A stretch of DNA of 64,000 bases from MedAcidi-G1 sp002294285. Its GTDB lineage: Bacteria > Actinomycetota > Acidimicrobiia > Acidimicrobiales > MedAcidi-G1. The translations under genes and the position numbers were made by a program. The notes beneath the pieces were generated by a model, which saw only the letters and a program-made list of their open reading frames with translations, made no database searches and had not been told where the DNA came from. Location: the NCBI GenBank assembly GCA_963999645.1, contig CAXEUY010000002.1:95540-159539 (forward strand), read 5' to 3'. This document shows positions 32,079-42,407 of the stretch, in pieces. How positions within the stretch are numbered: the first letter of the stretch is position 1; every line of letters begins with the position of its first letter.

Positions 32079-34940
32079 ATGCCAGAAAGGTTAGTTGTAC
32101 AGGGAGCTCGAGAGCACAACTTACAGTCTGTAGACTTGGATCTTCCACGCGAAAAATTGATAGTCTTCACTGGAATTTCTGGATCGGGGAAATCTTCTTT
32201 AGCTTTTGACACCATTTATGCAGAAGGTCAACGCAGATACGTTGAATCTCTTTCAGCCTATGCTCGGCAGTTTTTAGGGCAAATGGATAAACCTGATGTC
32301 GATTTCATTGAAGGTCTGTCACCTGCTATTTCCATTGATCAAAAAAGCTCTTCTCGTAATCCACGTTCCACGGTTGGAACCGTTACTGAGGTATACGATT
32401 ACCTGCGACTGCTTTTTGCAAGAATAGGCATTCCACATGATCCCGAAACAGGTGAGAAATTAACGCGTCAGACTCCACAGCAAATAGTTGATCGAATAAT
32501 GGATTTGCCACCGGGAACAAAATTTCAGGTCTTAGCTCCTGTTATACGCGGAAGAAAAGGGACTTATGAGGCCCTTCTTGATGATTTAGCGAATCAAGGC
32601 TTTAGTCGAGTGCTCATAGATGGAGAGATGCATGAATTTGGAGAATCAGCAGATTTAGCCAGGTATGAACAACACACCATCAAAGTTGTAGTCGATCGGT
32701 TGGTAATGAAAAAAGGCATAGAACGTCGTCTAACTGAATCTATGGAGACTGCTCTTTCCTTAAGTGAAGGAGTTGCAGAAATAGAGATAGTTTCAGGCGT
32801 GGGAAAAGAAGAGGAAGAAAGTGACCTCGAGGAGAATGAAATTATTGTTTTTAGTCAGCATCTCTCGCGACCCAGTGACGGAAAGTCATTTGAAGATTTA
32901 GCCCCGAGGAACTTTTCCTTTAACAGTCCCTATGGGGCATGCTCACATTGTGATGGTCTGGGAACTGTTTATGAAGTTGATCCGCAATTAGTGGTTCCGA
33001 ACCCGGAACTAACTTTAAACGAAGGGGCAATAGCACCTTGGTCCAGTGGAAGAAGTCGATATTTTAAACGACTTATAGAAGCAGTAGCTACAAGTGAAGG
33101 AATAGATCTCGAAACACCATGGGTTAAATTATCCAAAAAACATCAGAAAACGCTGATGAATACTGGGCTTAAAGAAAGAGTAAAAGTCCGATACCACAAT
33201 CGTTTTGGTAGGGCGAGGGTTCACAATGCACGTTTTGAAGGTGCAATTCCATATTTGAGAAGAAGACATCAAGAAGCCGAAAGTGATTCACAAAGAGAAC
33301 AAATTGAAGGGTACATGAGGCAAGTTGATTGTCCTGAGTGTGGAGGTGCAAGACTTAATCCACTATCACTGGCTGTGAAAATTGACGATTACTCCTTGGA
33401 TGATATTTGCAAGCTCCCGATAGATAAGGCATTCGATGTTCTCTCAAGGTTGAAATTAAACGATCGTGAGCAAATGATTGCAGAACAGGTCGTAAAAGAA
33501 ATCAACTCACGACTCCGGTTTTTACTTGATGTGGGTCTTGAGTATTTAACACTGTCACGTTCTGCTGCAACCTTGGCCGGAGGTGAGGCGCAACGAATAC
33601 GACTCGCATCACAAATAGGTAGTGGTTTAGTAGGGGTGCTTTATGTTTTAGATGAGCCATCGATTGGATTACACCAGCGAGACAATCAACGATTGATAGA
33701 AACCCTTTCACATTTAAGAGACATAGGTAACACCGTAATAGTTGTTGAACATGACGAAGAAACAATCCGTGCGGCAGACCATGTAGTCGACATTGGACCC
33801 GGCGCGGGTGAACATGGGGGTGACGTGGTTTATTCGGGCGATGTAAAAGGCCTGATTGCTTCCAAGAAATCATTAACTGGTGAATACTTAGCAGGAAGCA
33901 AATTGCTACCTGTTCCTTCCGAACGTAGGGGGACTAACGGATCATACGTAAGCATTTTGGGGGCACGTGAAAATAACCTTAAAAACATAGATGTGGACTT
34001 CCCTTTAGGTTGCTTTGTTGCAGTAACAGGGGTTTCTGGTTCAGGTAAATCTACACTCGTTAACGAAATCTTATTAAAGGGTTTAATGCAGTCGATATAT
34101 AAGTCCAAAAACCCGCCTGGTCTACACAAAGCAATAAATGGGGTAGAGCAGATTGACAAAGTAATAAACATTGACCAAGCACCGATTGGAAGAACTCCGA
34201 GGTCTAATGCTGCAACTTACACGGGAGTTTTTGATCATATTAGAAAGTTATTTGCTAAAACAGAGGAAGCGCGTTTGCGGGGCTATCAACCAGGAAGGTT
34301 TAGTTTTAACGTTAAGGGAGGTAGATGCGAAGCTTGTTCAGGTGATGGCACGATACGGATTGAAATGCATTTCTTGCCAGATGTTTACGTTCCGTGTGAG
34401 GTTTGTTCGGGAAAGAGATACAACAGGGACACTCTCGAAATACTTTATCGAGGAAAGAATATCGCTGACGTGCTAGAAATGCCCTGCGAGGAAGCACTCA
34501 TATTTTTCGAAAAGCAGCCCTCTATTACGCGATATATGCAGACGTTAGTGGACGTTGGTTTGGGTTATATACGATTAGGACAATCAGCTCCGACTTTGTC
34601 TGGAGGTGAAGCTCAAAGGGTAAAACTGGCTACTGAACTGGCAAAAAGACCTACAGGTCATACTGTCTATTTACTTGATGAACCGACAACAGGATTACAT
34701 TTCGAAGATGTAAAAAAACTACTAAATGTTTTAACGCGCTTAGTTGACAGTGGGAACACAGTAATAGTAATCGAACACAATCTTGACGTCGTAAAAACGG
34801 CTGATTGGATAATTGATTTAGGTCCTGAAGGTGGTGAGGGAGGGGGTGAAATTGTTGCAAGCGACACACCCGAGAACATCACAAAAGTTAAGAGCAGTCA
34901 TACAGGAAAGTTTCTCAAACCACTTTTAGCCAAGGTATAG
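32079..34940 (+). CDS. uvrA: Excinuclease ABC subunit A
   Basis: UvrA is the dimeric ATPase that detects DNA damage. The 953-residue protein has two ABC modules with Walker A motifs TGISGSGKSSLAFDT near residue 33 and TGVSGSGKSTLVNE near 650, and two signature motifs, LAGGEAQRIRLASQI and LSGGEAQRVKLATEL. Zinc-binding pairs are visible in CSHCDGLG, CPECGGAR, CEACSGDG and CEVCSGKR. It follows uvrB by 45 bases and is complete. Confidence 0.97.
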   Translation: MPERLVVQGAREHNLQSVDLDLPREKLIVFTGISGSGKSSLAFDTIYAEGQRRYVESLSAYARQFLGQMDKPDVDFIEGLSPAISIDQKSSSRNPRSTVGTVTEVYDYLRLLFARIGIPHDPETGEKLTRQTPQQIVDRIMDLPPGTKFQVLAPVIRGRKGTYEALLDDLANQGFSRVLIDGEMHEFGESADLARYEQHTIKVVVDRLVMKKGIERRLTESMETALSLSEGVAEIEIVSGVGKEEEESDLEENEIIVFSQHLSRPSDGKSFEDLAPRNFSFNSPYGACSHCDGLGTVYEVDPQLVVPNPELTLNEGAIAPWSSGRSRYFKRLIEAVATSEGIDLETPWVKLSKKHQKTLMNTGLKERVKVRYHNRFGRARVHNARFEGAIPYLRRRHQEAESDSQREQIEGYMRQVDCPECGGARLNPLSLAVKIDDYSLDDICKLPIDKAFDVLSRLKLNDREQMIAEQVVKEINSRLRFLLDVGLEYLTLSRSAATLAGGEAQRIRLASQIGSGLVGVLYVLDEPSIGLHQRDNQRLIETLSHLRDIGNTVIVVEHDEETIRAADHVVDIGPGAGEHGGDVVYSGDVKGLIASKKSLTGEYLAGSKLLPVPSERRGTNGSYVSILGARENNLKNIDVDFPLGCFVAVTGVSGSGKSTLVNEILLKGLMQSIYKSKNPPGLHKAINGVEQIDKVINIDQAPIGRTPRSNAATYTGVFDHIRKLFAKTEEARLRGYQPGRFSFNVKGGRCEACSGDGTIRIEMHFLPDVYVPCEVCSGKRYNRDTLEILYRGKNIADVLEMPCEEALIFFEKQPSITRYMQTLVDVGLGYIRLGQSAPTLSGGEAQRVKLATELAKRPTGHTVYLLDEPTTGLHFEDVKKLLNVLTRLVDSGNTVIVIEHNLDVVKTADWIIDLGPEGGEGGGEIVASDTPENITKVKSSHTGKFLKPLLAKV

Positions 34941-34985
34941 CTTTTGGAGCTAGATAATCTTCCCTGTTAGCTTTATTCTGAAAGA

Positions 34986-36845
34986 GTGATAAGACAACCC
35001 GAACAAGGAACAATTCCGACCTCTCCAGGCTCGTATCAGTTCTATGATGCGAATGGAAATATTATTTATGTTGGGAAAGCAAAAAATCTTCGCAACCGAG
35101 TAAATAGTTATTTCGGGAGTAAAAGAAACCTGGCTTCACGAACACAGAGAATGATGCAAGAAGCATCACATGTTGAATGGATAAAGGTAAGGAATGAACT
35201 TGAAGCGTTAATGCTTGAATTTAGTTTAATAAAAGAGCACACTCCAAGATTTAATGTCGACCTCAAAGACAACAAAAGTTACCCATATCTAGCAGTCACA
35301 GTAAATGAGATATGGCCGAGACCGACTATAACTAGAGGAAAACGTAAAAGAGGGGTGAAATATTTTGGACCTTATGGAAATGTAAGGGCTATTCGTGAAA
35401 CCTTAGATTTACTTATTAAAACTTTTCCAATAAGAAGCTGTACAAATACAAAATTTAATGAGCATGAAAAGCTGGGAAAACCATGTTTGTTATTCCATAT
35501 AGAGAAATGTTCTGGCCCTTGTGTAGGAAAAATTTCAAAAGAGAATCATGATTTGCTTGTTTTGGATTTTTTGAAATTTATGGAGGGAAACAGCAAAGAA
35601 ATAGTTAACGACCTGAAAAAAGAAATGAACTCAGCCTCTAAGAGTCAACAGTATGAAAAAGCAGCGACAACTAGAGACAAAATATTGAATATTGAAAAAG
35701 TTCTCGAGAAACAACAGATGGTTCTAGCGGAGGATCAAAACATAGACGTATTTGGGATCTCTGGTGATCAAATTGAGGCTTCTGTGCAAATTTTTTACAT
35801 AAGAAAAGGCAGAGTAGTTGGCAGAAAAGGGCTCGTAGTTGACAGGATTGATGGCGCAGAAAACTCGGAACTAGCAAAGCACTTAATCGTTGATCATTAC
35901 AGCACAGATCCACCTAGAGGCGTTCCGGGACAAATAATAATTCAGGCAGAGCCGAATGATAGAACATTGTTGGAGACTTGGTTAAGTAGTGAAAAAACGT
36001 CTTCGGTAAGAATAAAAGTTCCGTCGCGTGGTGAAAAAAAATCCTTACTAGAAACTGTCATAAATAATGCTGCTGAAGAGTTTTTACGACATCGTTTGAA
36101 GAGAGAAAAAGATCACAATTCACGCTCCAAGGCATTAAATGATCTTCAATTAGCTTTAGGTATGCGAGCGGCGCCGCTTCGAATTGAATGTTATGACATG
36201 AGTCATTTACAAGGTTCAGACTATGTCGGATCAATGGTGGTTATGGAAGACGGCCTTTTGAAAAAAAGCGACTATCGTCGCTTTCGTATAAAAAGCTTTT
36301 CGGGAAATGATGACTACGCGGCAATGGAGGAAGTCATCGAGCGCCGTTTAACTGCTTACCTAATGGAAAAGGAGAGTTCGAAGGCAGAAGAAAAGAAAAA
36401 ATTCTCTTATCCGCCGCAACTTCTTTTAGTTGATGGTGGAAAAGGTCAACTTTCGGTAGCTCAAAAAGTTGTAGACAAATTAGGACTTTCTGATCTGATT
36501 TTTGTTGCATCATTAGCTAAACAATTCGAAGATGTTTACGTTTCAGGAAAAAATTTGCCAGTAAGTATTCCACGAAACTCTGAAGCCTTATATATGTTGC
36601 AGAGACTTCGTGATGAATCTCATAGGTTTGCAGTCGAATACCATAGAAAGTTACGTTCGAAACGTATGACATCTTCTGTTTTAGATGGAATTCCTGGATT
36701 GGGCGAAAGAAGAAAGAGTCGTTTATTGAATGAATTCGGTGATATTTCTAATATCAAAAATCTCAAACTGGATGAATTGAAAGGCCTTTCCTGGCTGCCG
36801 GAAAAAGTTGCAATAGAAATTACTGAAAGATTAAGAATCGACTAG
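34986..36845 (+). CDS. uvrC: Excinuclease ABC subunit C
   Basis: UvrC makes both incisions in nucleotide excision repair. The N-terminal GIY-YIG domain reads GSYQFYDANGNIIYVGKAKN near residue 15. A UVR motif occurs near residue 215, the RNase H-like C-terminal nuclease has ECYDMSHLQGSDYVGSMVV and LLLVDGGKGQL, and a double HhH tail includes LDGIPGLGERR. The 619-residue length is normal. The start is GTG at 34986. Its end overlaps the convergent EamA gene by 4 bases. Confidence 0.96.
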   Translation: MIRQPEQGTIPTSPGSYQFYDANGNIIYVGKAKNLRNRVNSYFGSKRNLASRTQRMMQEASHVEWIKVRNELEALMLEFSLIKEHTPRFNVDLKDNKSYPYLAVTVNEIWPRPTITRGKRKRGVKYFGPYGNVRAIRETLDLLIKTFPIRSCTNTKFNEHEKLGKPCLLFHIEKCSGPCVGKISKENHDLLVLDFLKFMEGNSKEIVNDLKKEMNSASKSQQYEKAATTRDKILNIEKVLEKQQMVLAEDQNIDVFGISGDQIEASVQIFYIRKGRVVGRKGLVVDRIDGAENSELAKHLIVDHYSTDPPRGVPGQIIIQAEPNDRTLLETWLSSEKTSSVRIKVPSRGEKKSLLETVINNAAEEFLRHRLKREKDHNSRSKALNDLQLALGMRAAPLRIECYDMSHLQGSDYVGSMVVMEDGLLKKSDYRRFRIKSFSGNDDYAAMEEVIERRLTAYLMEKESSKAEEKKKFSYPPQLLLVDGGKGQLSVAQKVVDKLGLSDLIFVASLAKQFEDVYVSGKNLPVSIPRNSEALYMLQRLRDESHRFAVEYHRKLRSKRMTSSVLDGIPGLGERRKSRLLNEFGDISNIKNLKLDELKGLSWLPEKVAIEITERLRID

Positions 36846-37705
36846 CCGATTGCAATAGAGGCCATTGAAAAAATGGCCGCCCCAACTCCAAAAATCTGAG
36901 ATTTGGTCATTTTTTCACTTATCAGAAAATGCGCAATAAGAACGGTAATTGCAGGATAAAGAGCGCTTAATAAAGAGGTGATACTTAGCATTCCTCGATT
37001 AACTGCGAATAGAAAACAGGTACTTGCAGTAACATTGGCCAAACCTGATCCTAAAACATATGGAATTGCCGTTTTTGAAGGTTTTTGTGAATTTCGCGTT
37101 AATCGCAAAATGAACAAGAGTATAAAAAGTGGAAAAACTCTACTGCCGACCGAAGCCCATGGCTCTGTATCTTTCGATGTATTTTCAATTACAACGAAGA
37201 ACCCACCAAAGCCTAACCCGGCCAAAATCCCTTCTTTTAGACCATTAAGTGAACCAGTGAAAGTTTGAAGAGTTACACCGGAAGTAAGAGCTATAGAAAC
37301 CAAACCAACGACAACAGCAACAATATGAAGAAATGAAAGATTGTCTCCGGAGAATACCCCCCACACAACGGGAACAAGAGCGCTAACCACACCGGAAGCA
37401 GGGATCACTGTCACATAGGTGGCTTTTTGCATACCGGCATATAGAAAACCTGCACCTCCGATTCCAAAAAGTCCAGCAAATCCGCCAATTAGAAAATCTT
37501 TAAGAGTGAAGCTGTCGGCTACGAGAAAAGAGAGTGGTGTGACAACGCAAATACCAATGAAAATGTCAAGTGTTAAGATAGGTAAAAGTGCTGCTCTCCG
37601 GGATGCTTGTCCGGCACAGAAGCCACCAACTCCCCAAAAGATACTTGAAAGAAATGCTAAGAAAATACCCACCTTCGGAGCATAAAGCGAGTTGAGCAAT
37701 TCCAC
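36842..37705 (-). CDS. EamA/DMT family transporter
   Basis: A 287-residue membrane protein with about ten helices in two repeats. Typical stretches are SIFWGVGGFCAGQASRRAAL, GMQKATYVTVIPASGVVSAL and AVNRGMLSITSLLSALYPAI near the end, as in EamA exporters. GTG at 37705 is the first start; a TTG six bases further in has better spacing to GGAG and is a real alternative. It is divergent from a methyltransferase gene with only about 30 bases between, so their promoters overlap. Confidence 0.8.
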   Translation of the reverse strand: MELLNSLYAPKVGIFLAFLSSIFWGVGGFCAGQASRRAALLPILTLDIFIGICVVTPLSFLVADSFTLKDFLIGGFAGLFGIGGAGFLYAGMQKATYVTVIPASGVVSALVPVVWGVFSGDNLSFLHIVAVVVGLVSIALTSGVTLQTFTGSLNGLKEGILAGLGFGGFFVVIENTSKDTEPWASVGSRVFPLFILLFILRLTRNSQKPSKTAIPYVLGSGLANVTASTCFLFAVNRGMLSITSLLSALYPAITVLIAHFLISEKMTKSQIFGVGAAIFSMASIAIG

Positions 37706-37737
37706 TCCAAATGTGAGACGATCGAATAGTGGATCAA

Positions 37738-38466
37738 ATGGAAAACCCTTGGAATACGAACGCAGAGTGGTGGCAGGAAAACTTCAGCAACGGTAAAAAC
37801 AAGGAGTATTCCGAGCAGCTTTTGCCACTGATTGTCGAATTGATGAATGGGTGCAAAAAGATAATCGATATAGGAGCTGGTGAAGGTCAAACTCTAAGGG
37901 CCCTAAATTCGATCGATACTTGTGCAGTTGGTATCGATATTTCAAAAAAACAGATTGCAAGGGGAAAGAAATTATCTTCAAGTGCGCTTTTCACAAGGTC
38001 AGCCGCTGAGGAACTGCCATTTAACGATTCAAGTTTTGATGGAGCAATAGCTTGTTTAGTTCTTGAACACGTTGAACTTGAGATGTGTGTTCGTGAAGCA
38101 GCAAGAGTTTTGAAGAAATCAGGAAGGTTTGTTATTGCTATAAATCACCCGATGATTATGTCCACCGGAAGTATGTGGGTTGAAGACTGGAGCAGTGAAC
38201 CACCAGAGAAGTATTGGAGAATTGGTACATATTTATGTGAAGAAATAAGCGAAGAAAATTTCGGTAACGGAGTGTCAATTCCATTTACTCATAGACCTTT
38301 AAACCGCTACGTGAATACCTTATCTGAGTGTGGATTTTCGATTACCAGAATGATTGAGCCTGAACCGTATCTAGAGCTTGATGAAGATTTATCATGGAAA
38401 GTTGAGATGTCTTCTATACCACGCCTTCTTTTGCTTCTTTGCGAGAGGACCTCTGGAAGCTCTTAA
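37738..38466 (+). CDS. Class I SAM-dependent methyltransferase
   Basis: A 242-residue methyltransferase of the Methyltransf_11 type. It has IIDIGAGEGQTLRAL near residue 42, GIDISKKQIARGK, a FDGAIACLVLEHVE block and ARVLKKSGRFVIAINHP. The substrate is unknown. The ATG at 37738 was preferred; GTG at 37729 is in frame. It lies between uvrC and rapZ, normally adjacent in Actinobacteria, and is followed after 22 bases by rapZ. Confidence 0.83.
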   Translation: MENPWNTNAEWWQENFSNGKNKEYSEQLLPLIVELMNGCKKIIDIGAGEGQTLRALNSIDTCAVGIDISKKQIARGKKLSSSALFTRSAAEELPFNDSSFDGAIACLVLEHVELEMCVREAARVLKKSGRFVIAINHPMIMSTGSMWVEDWSSEPPEKYWRIGTYLCEEISEENFGNGVSIPFTHRPLNRYVNTLSECGFSITRMIEPEPYLELDEDLSWKVEMSSIPRLLLLLCERTSGSS

Positions 38467-38488
38467 ATGATGGCGGTAGTATTGTTAG

Positions 38489-39337
38489 ATGGGAGAATTA
38501 CTAGTGATAGCTGGTTTATCTGGTGCCGGCAGATCACATTTCGCTAGCAATTTAGAAGATCTCGGCTGGTTCGTTATTGACAGACTTCCGGCTGAAATAA
38601 TGAGAAGAGTCTCGGAATTAGCTAGTGCTACTGAATCAAACTGGAACCGCGTAGCATTCGTTGCTAAGGCGGATTCAACTGAAGGTGAAACCCTCGCTGC
38701 AGTCAATGAACTCAGGGGCATGGAGGACAATCTTTCTCTCGTTTTCCTGGATTGCTCTACCGAAACACTGGTTCGCCGATACAAAGACAGCAGGCGTCCA
38801 CACCCGCTTTCTAGCTTTCCGAAAATTGAAGATGCTATTGAGGCAGAACGAAATATGCTCGCTTCAACTAGAGCGGAAGCGGACCTGATTCTAGACACCT
38901 CTGATTTAAGTGTCCATGATCTGCGTGAAGCTGTCACTCGCCTATATGCAAAAGAGGGGGACCGTGCTATGCAAATTTCTGTGTCCTCTTTCGGGTTTAA
39001 ACATGGTGTTCCGCGAGATGCTGATATACAGCTTGACTGCAGATTTTTACCTAACCCTTATTGGGTCGAAGAACTCAGAGACAAAGATGGATTAAACAGA
39101 GAAGTGCAAGAGTTTGTTCTCAAACAGGAGAATGTTGAAAACTTTCTAACCGATCTTTTTTCTTTACTTAACTATCTAATTCCAGCTTACGAGAACGAAG
39201 GTAAGTCATATTTGTCAGTAGCGTTCGGATGCACTGGTGGAAAACATAGGTCTGTTGCAATAGCTGAAGAGCTTTCTCAAATGTTGAAGAGGAATGAAAT
39301 AGACGTTTCAACATTCCACCGTGACGTGAACAGATAA
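38489..39337 (+). CDS. rapZ: RNase adapter / nucleotide-binding protein RapZ (YvcJ)
   Basis: A 282-residue P-loop protein. The Walker A motif is GLSGAGRSHFASNLEDLGW near residue 9 with Arg in place of Lys, as also known for actinobacterial members. The C-terminal domain has the conserved SFGFKHGVPRDAD and FGCTGGKHRSVAIAEEL. RapZ proteins bind nucleotides and, in E. coli, control RNase E cleavage of small RNAs; the actinobacterial role is less clear. The usual downstream partners yvcK and whiA are missing here, and gap follows directly. Confidence 0.92.
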   Translation: MGELLVIAGLSGAGRSHFASNLEDLGWFVIDRLPAEIMRRVSELASATESNWNRVAFVAKADSTEGETLAAVNELRGMEDNLSLVFLDCSTETLVRRYKDSRRPHPLSSFPKIEDAIEAERNMLASTRAEADLILDTSDLSVHDLREAVTRLYAKEGDRAMQISVSSFGFKHGVPRDADIQLDCRFLPNPYWVEELRDKDGLNREVQEFVLKQENVENFLTDLFSLLNYLIPAYENEGKSYLSVAFGCTGGKHRSVAIAEELSQMLKRNEIDVSTFHRDVNR

Positions 39338-39409
39338 ATCAATTAAAAGCACCATATTATGTCGTACATGAGGTAGTAATAATTGGTGTCTATACGTAAG
39401 GAGTGTTAA

Positions 39410-40411
39410 ATGCCTATAAGGGTTGGCATAAATGGGTTTGGTCGGATTGGTAGAAATTTCTATCGTGCCGTAGCAAAACAAAATGCTGATATTGAAATAG
39501 TTGCAGTGAATGATCTGGGTGATACAGAGACTATGGCGCATTTACTTAAATACGACTCTGTTCTTGGGAATCTTCCGAATGAAATAACTTCAGTGGAAAA
39601 CGGAATAAGCATTGATGGTCAGATCCTGAAGGTGTTGTCAGAACGAAGTCCTGGCGACTTACCGTGGGGTGATTTGGGTGTTGATGTTGTTATTGAATCG
39701 ACAGGTATTTTTACTGACAGGGACAAGGCTGCAATGCATCTAGATGGGGGTGCTCCGCTTGTAATCGTGTCAGCTCCAGCTAATAATGCGGACGCTACTT
39801 TTGTTGTCGGAGTTAATGACTCGGATTTTGATAAGGAGAATCATTCGGTGATCTCGAATGCGAGTTGTACAACGAACTGCTTTGTTCCAATGGTTCAAGT
39901 TCTTGATGATGCTTTTGGGGTAGAAAAAGGTTTGATGACAACTGTGCATGCGTATACGGGTGATCAGTCACTAGTAGATGGGCCCCATAGTGATTTGCGG
40001 AGGGCTCGTGCTTCAGCGATAAATATAATCCCGACTTCTACAGGTGCTGCGCGTGCTACAGGTTTAGTTTTGCAGGCGATGAACGGAAAGTTGGATGGCA
40101 TTTCTCTTCGCGTGCCTATTCCTGATGGGTCTATTACTGATTTCACTGCGGTTTTAGCTCAAAGTCCTACCGTAGAGGAAATAAATGCTGCTTTTAAAGG
40201 TGCTTCGGAATCCGGAGCTTTGTCTGGTGTTCTAGATTTTAGCGATAGACCTCTTGTCAGCTCAGATATTGTTGGCAATCCTGCTAGTTGTGTGTTTGAT
40301 TCTGGATTAACAATGACAATGGACAATCTCGTAAAAGTTAGCGGATGGTATGACAATGAATGGGGTTACTCGAATCGGTTAGTTGACCTCGTTTCTATAA
40401 CGAGTTCGTAG
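39410..40411 (+). CDS. gap: Glyceraldehyde-3-phosphate dehydrogenase
   Basis: A 333-residue glycolytic enzyme. The NAD-binding GINGFGRIGRNF is at the N-terminus, the catalytic Cys is in SNASCTTNCF near residue 152, and the His is in TTVHAYTGDQ. The phosphate-binding VPIPDGSITDF and the end WYDNEWGYSNR are intact. AAGGAGT precedes the ATG. It starts a gap-pgk-tpiA-secG run with gaps of 14, 9 and 38 bases. Confidence 0.97.
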   Translation: MPIRVGINGFGRIGRNFYRAVAKQNADIEIVAVNDLGDTETMAHLLKYDSVLGNLPNEITSVENGISIDGQILKVLSERSPGDLPWGDLGVDVVIESTGIFTDRDKAAMHLDGGAPLVIVSAPANNADATFVVGVNDSDFDKENHSVISNASCTTNCFVPMVQVLDDAFGVEKGLMTTVHAYTGDQSLVDGPHSDLRRARASAINIIPTSTGAARATGLVLQAMNGKLDGISLRVPIPDGSITDFTAVLAQSPTVEEINAAFKGASESGALSGVLDFSDRPLVSSDIVGNPASCVFDSGLTMTMDNLVKVSGWYDNEWGYSNRLVDLVSITSS

Positions 40412-40425
40412 TTTGAAGTAAACGA

Positions 40426-41589
40426 ATGCTTGACTCGCATCTTCCTACTCTCGAGGAGTTGGAAGTAAAACTCGGTGGAATCAACGGGAAAAGGATAATA
40501 GTTAGAGCAGATCTAAACGTTCCACTGTCTGACGGTAAAATCGACGACGATTTGAGAATCCGTGAAAGTGGAGCAACGTTGAATTGGCTTTGTGATAGAG
40601 GAGCTTCAGTTGTTGTCTGTAGTCATTTGGGAAGACCCGCTTCGGATAATGACCAGGAGTTTTCGATGAAACCAGTTCGAGAAAGACTCTTGGAGAATTT
40701 TCCTAATGTTGAGGTGTTGGAAAATCTTAGATTTAACAATGGTGAGCAAAAGAATGGCGAAGACTTTGTTAACTATTTGATTTCAGGGGCAGGAGGGGAC
40801 CCGTTCGATGCTTATGTTAACGATGCATTTGGGGCATCACATAGAGAGCATGCTTCGATAATGGGACCACCTATGCACTTGCCTTCGGCAGCAGGTTTTC
40901 TTCTGTTGAAAGAAGTGCGGATGGTTGAGAAAATTTTGAATAATCCTAAACGACCGTTTGTGATTGTTTTGGGCGGGTCGAAGGTTAGTGACAAGTTGTC
41001 TTTAATTGAGAAGATGTCTGATGTTGCCGATGAGATGCTCATTGGTGGCGGAATGTGTTTCACATTTTTATCCGCGCAAGGCGTATCAGTTGGGGATTCT
41101 CTTTTGGAAAGTGAGATGTTAGATGTGTGTGTTGATTTATTGAATTCTGATATTTCGATTCGCCTGCCTTTGGATTTCACAGCGATGGGCTCAGATGGGC
41201 AGATCGGAAACCCTGATATTGAAACACAGGTGCGTCAGTATGGTTCATCAATCCCTGAGAGCTGGATGGGGTTAGATATTGGTCCAGGGTCCGCGGTGGA
41301 TTTCTCTGACGTCATAATGGAAGCCGGAACAGTTTTGTGGAATGGGCCGATGGGGGTTTTCGAAGATCCTCGTTTTGCTGCAGGTACCAAAACCATTGCA
41401 CAGGCCATGAGCGAGACATCTGCTTTTACTTTTGTCGGCGGTGGTGATTCGGCTTCTGCGGTTAATAAATTTGGATTGTCGGATTCAATTAACCATGTTT
41501 CTACGGGTGGGGGAGCAACTTTGGAGCTGATAGAAAAAGGTGACCTTCCAGGATTAAAAGTACTTCGCGAAAGCAGAATTGAGAGTTAA
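40426..41589 (+). CDS. pgk: Phosphoglycerate kinase
   Basis: Pgk transfers phosphate from 1,3-bisphosphoglycerate to ADP. The 387-residue protein has VRADLNVPLSDGKI near residue 25, the substrate-binding CSHLGRP, LGGSKVSDKL, LWNGPMGVFE and the C-terminal VGGGDSASAVNKFG and STGGGATLELIE. Length is normal for bacteria. It lies between gap and tpiA. Confidence 0.97.
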   Translation: MLDSHLPTLEELEVKLGGINGKRIIVRADLNVPLSDGKIDDDLRIRESGATLNWLCDRGASVVVCSHLGRPASDNDQEFSMKPVRERLLENFPNVEVLENLRFNNGEQKNGEDFVNYLISGAGGDPFDAYVNDAFGASHREHASIMGPPMHLPSAAGFLLLKEVRMVEKILNNPKRPFVIVLGGSKVSDKLSLIEKMSDVADEMLIGGGMCFTFLSAQGVSVGDSLLESEMLDVCVDLLNSDISIRLPLDFTAMGSDGQIGNPDIETQVRQYGSSIPESWMGLDIGPGSAVDFSDVIMEAGTVLWNGPMGVFEDPRFAAGTKTIAQAMSETSAFTFVGGGDSASAVNKFGLSDSINHVSTGGGATLELIEKGDLPGLKVLRESRIES

Positions 41590-41598
41590 GGTACCGTT

Positions 41599-42369
41599 GT
41601 GAGAAAACCTTTAATAAGCGCTAATTGGAAAATGAACCACAATCATTTTGAAGCGATACAAACGATTCAACGTTTATCTTATGCGCTGTCTTCATCGGAC
41701 TACGAGAATGTAGATGTCTCAGTGCATCCGCCTTTTACTGATTTGCGTTCACTGCAAACACTTATTGAGGCAGACGATATTCCAATTTCTCTTGGAGCTC
41801 AACACTGCCACTGGGAAGAAAAAGGTGCTCTTACAGGTGAAGTTTCTACTGAAATGCTTGCGAAATTGAATGTTTCTTTTGTCATTGTTGGTCATTCAGA
41901 GCGTCGGCATGTCTTTGGGGAAACGAATGAGGATGTTAATAGGAAACTGCATGCAATTATTTCTAAGGAAATGACACCGATTCTTTGCGTGGGGGAAACT
42001 TTGGAGCAAAGAGAAAGTGGAGAAACAGCTAATGTAGTCGAATCGCAACTCAAGGCAGGGCTAGATGGTGTTGCTTTAAAAAACGTAGCTTCAATGGTCA
42101 TTGCATATGAACCGGTGTGGGCTATTGGAACTGGGAAAAATGCAACTCCTGAGGATGCGCAAGAAGTTTGCAACTCGATTAGATCATGGATTACTGAAAA
42201 TTGGAAAGCAGCTGGGGAAGAGGTTCGAATTCAGTATGGAGGGTCTGTTAAAGGGGTTAATGCACCAGATTTAATGAAACAATCTGACATAGATGGTCTT
42301 TTGGTTGGTGGTGCTTCTTTAGACCCTGATGAGTTTTCGAGAATTATTAAGTATCGACTTGTTGATTAG
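41599..42369 (+). CDS. tpiA: Triosephosphate isomerase
   Basis: A 256-residue TIM barrel interconverting DHAP and GAP. The catalytic Lys is in SANWKMNHNH, the His in VGHSERRHVFGE near residue 96, and the Glu in AYEPVWAIGTGKNATPE near residue 167. The end IQYGGSVKGVNAP and GLLVGGASL bind phosphate. The start is GTG at 41599, 9 bases after pgk. Confidence 0.97.
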   Translation: MRKPLISANWKMNHNHFEAIQTIQRLSYALSSSDYENVDVSVHPPFTDLRSLQTLIEADDIPISLGAQHCHWEEKGALTGEVSTEMLAKLNVSFVIVGHSERRHVFGETNEDVNRKLHAIISKEMTPILCVGETLEQRESGETANVVESQLKAGLDGVALKNVASMVIAYEPVWAIGTGKNATPEDAQEVCNSIRSWITENWKAAGEEVRIQYGGSVKGVNAPDLMKQSDIDGLLVGGASLDPDEFSRIIKYRLVD

Positions 42370-42407
42370 TATTAGCATCACTGCAAAATTGGTATCCTGA
42401 AAGTCTG

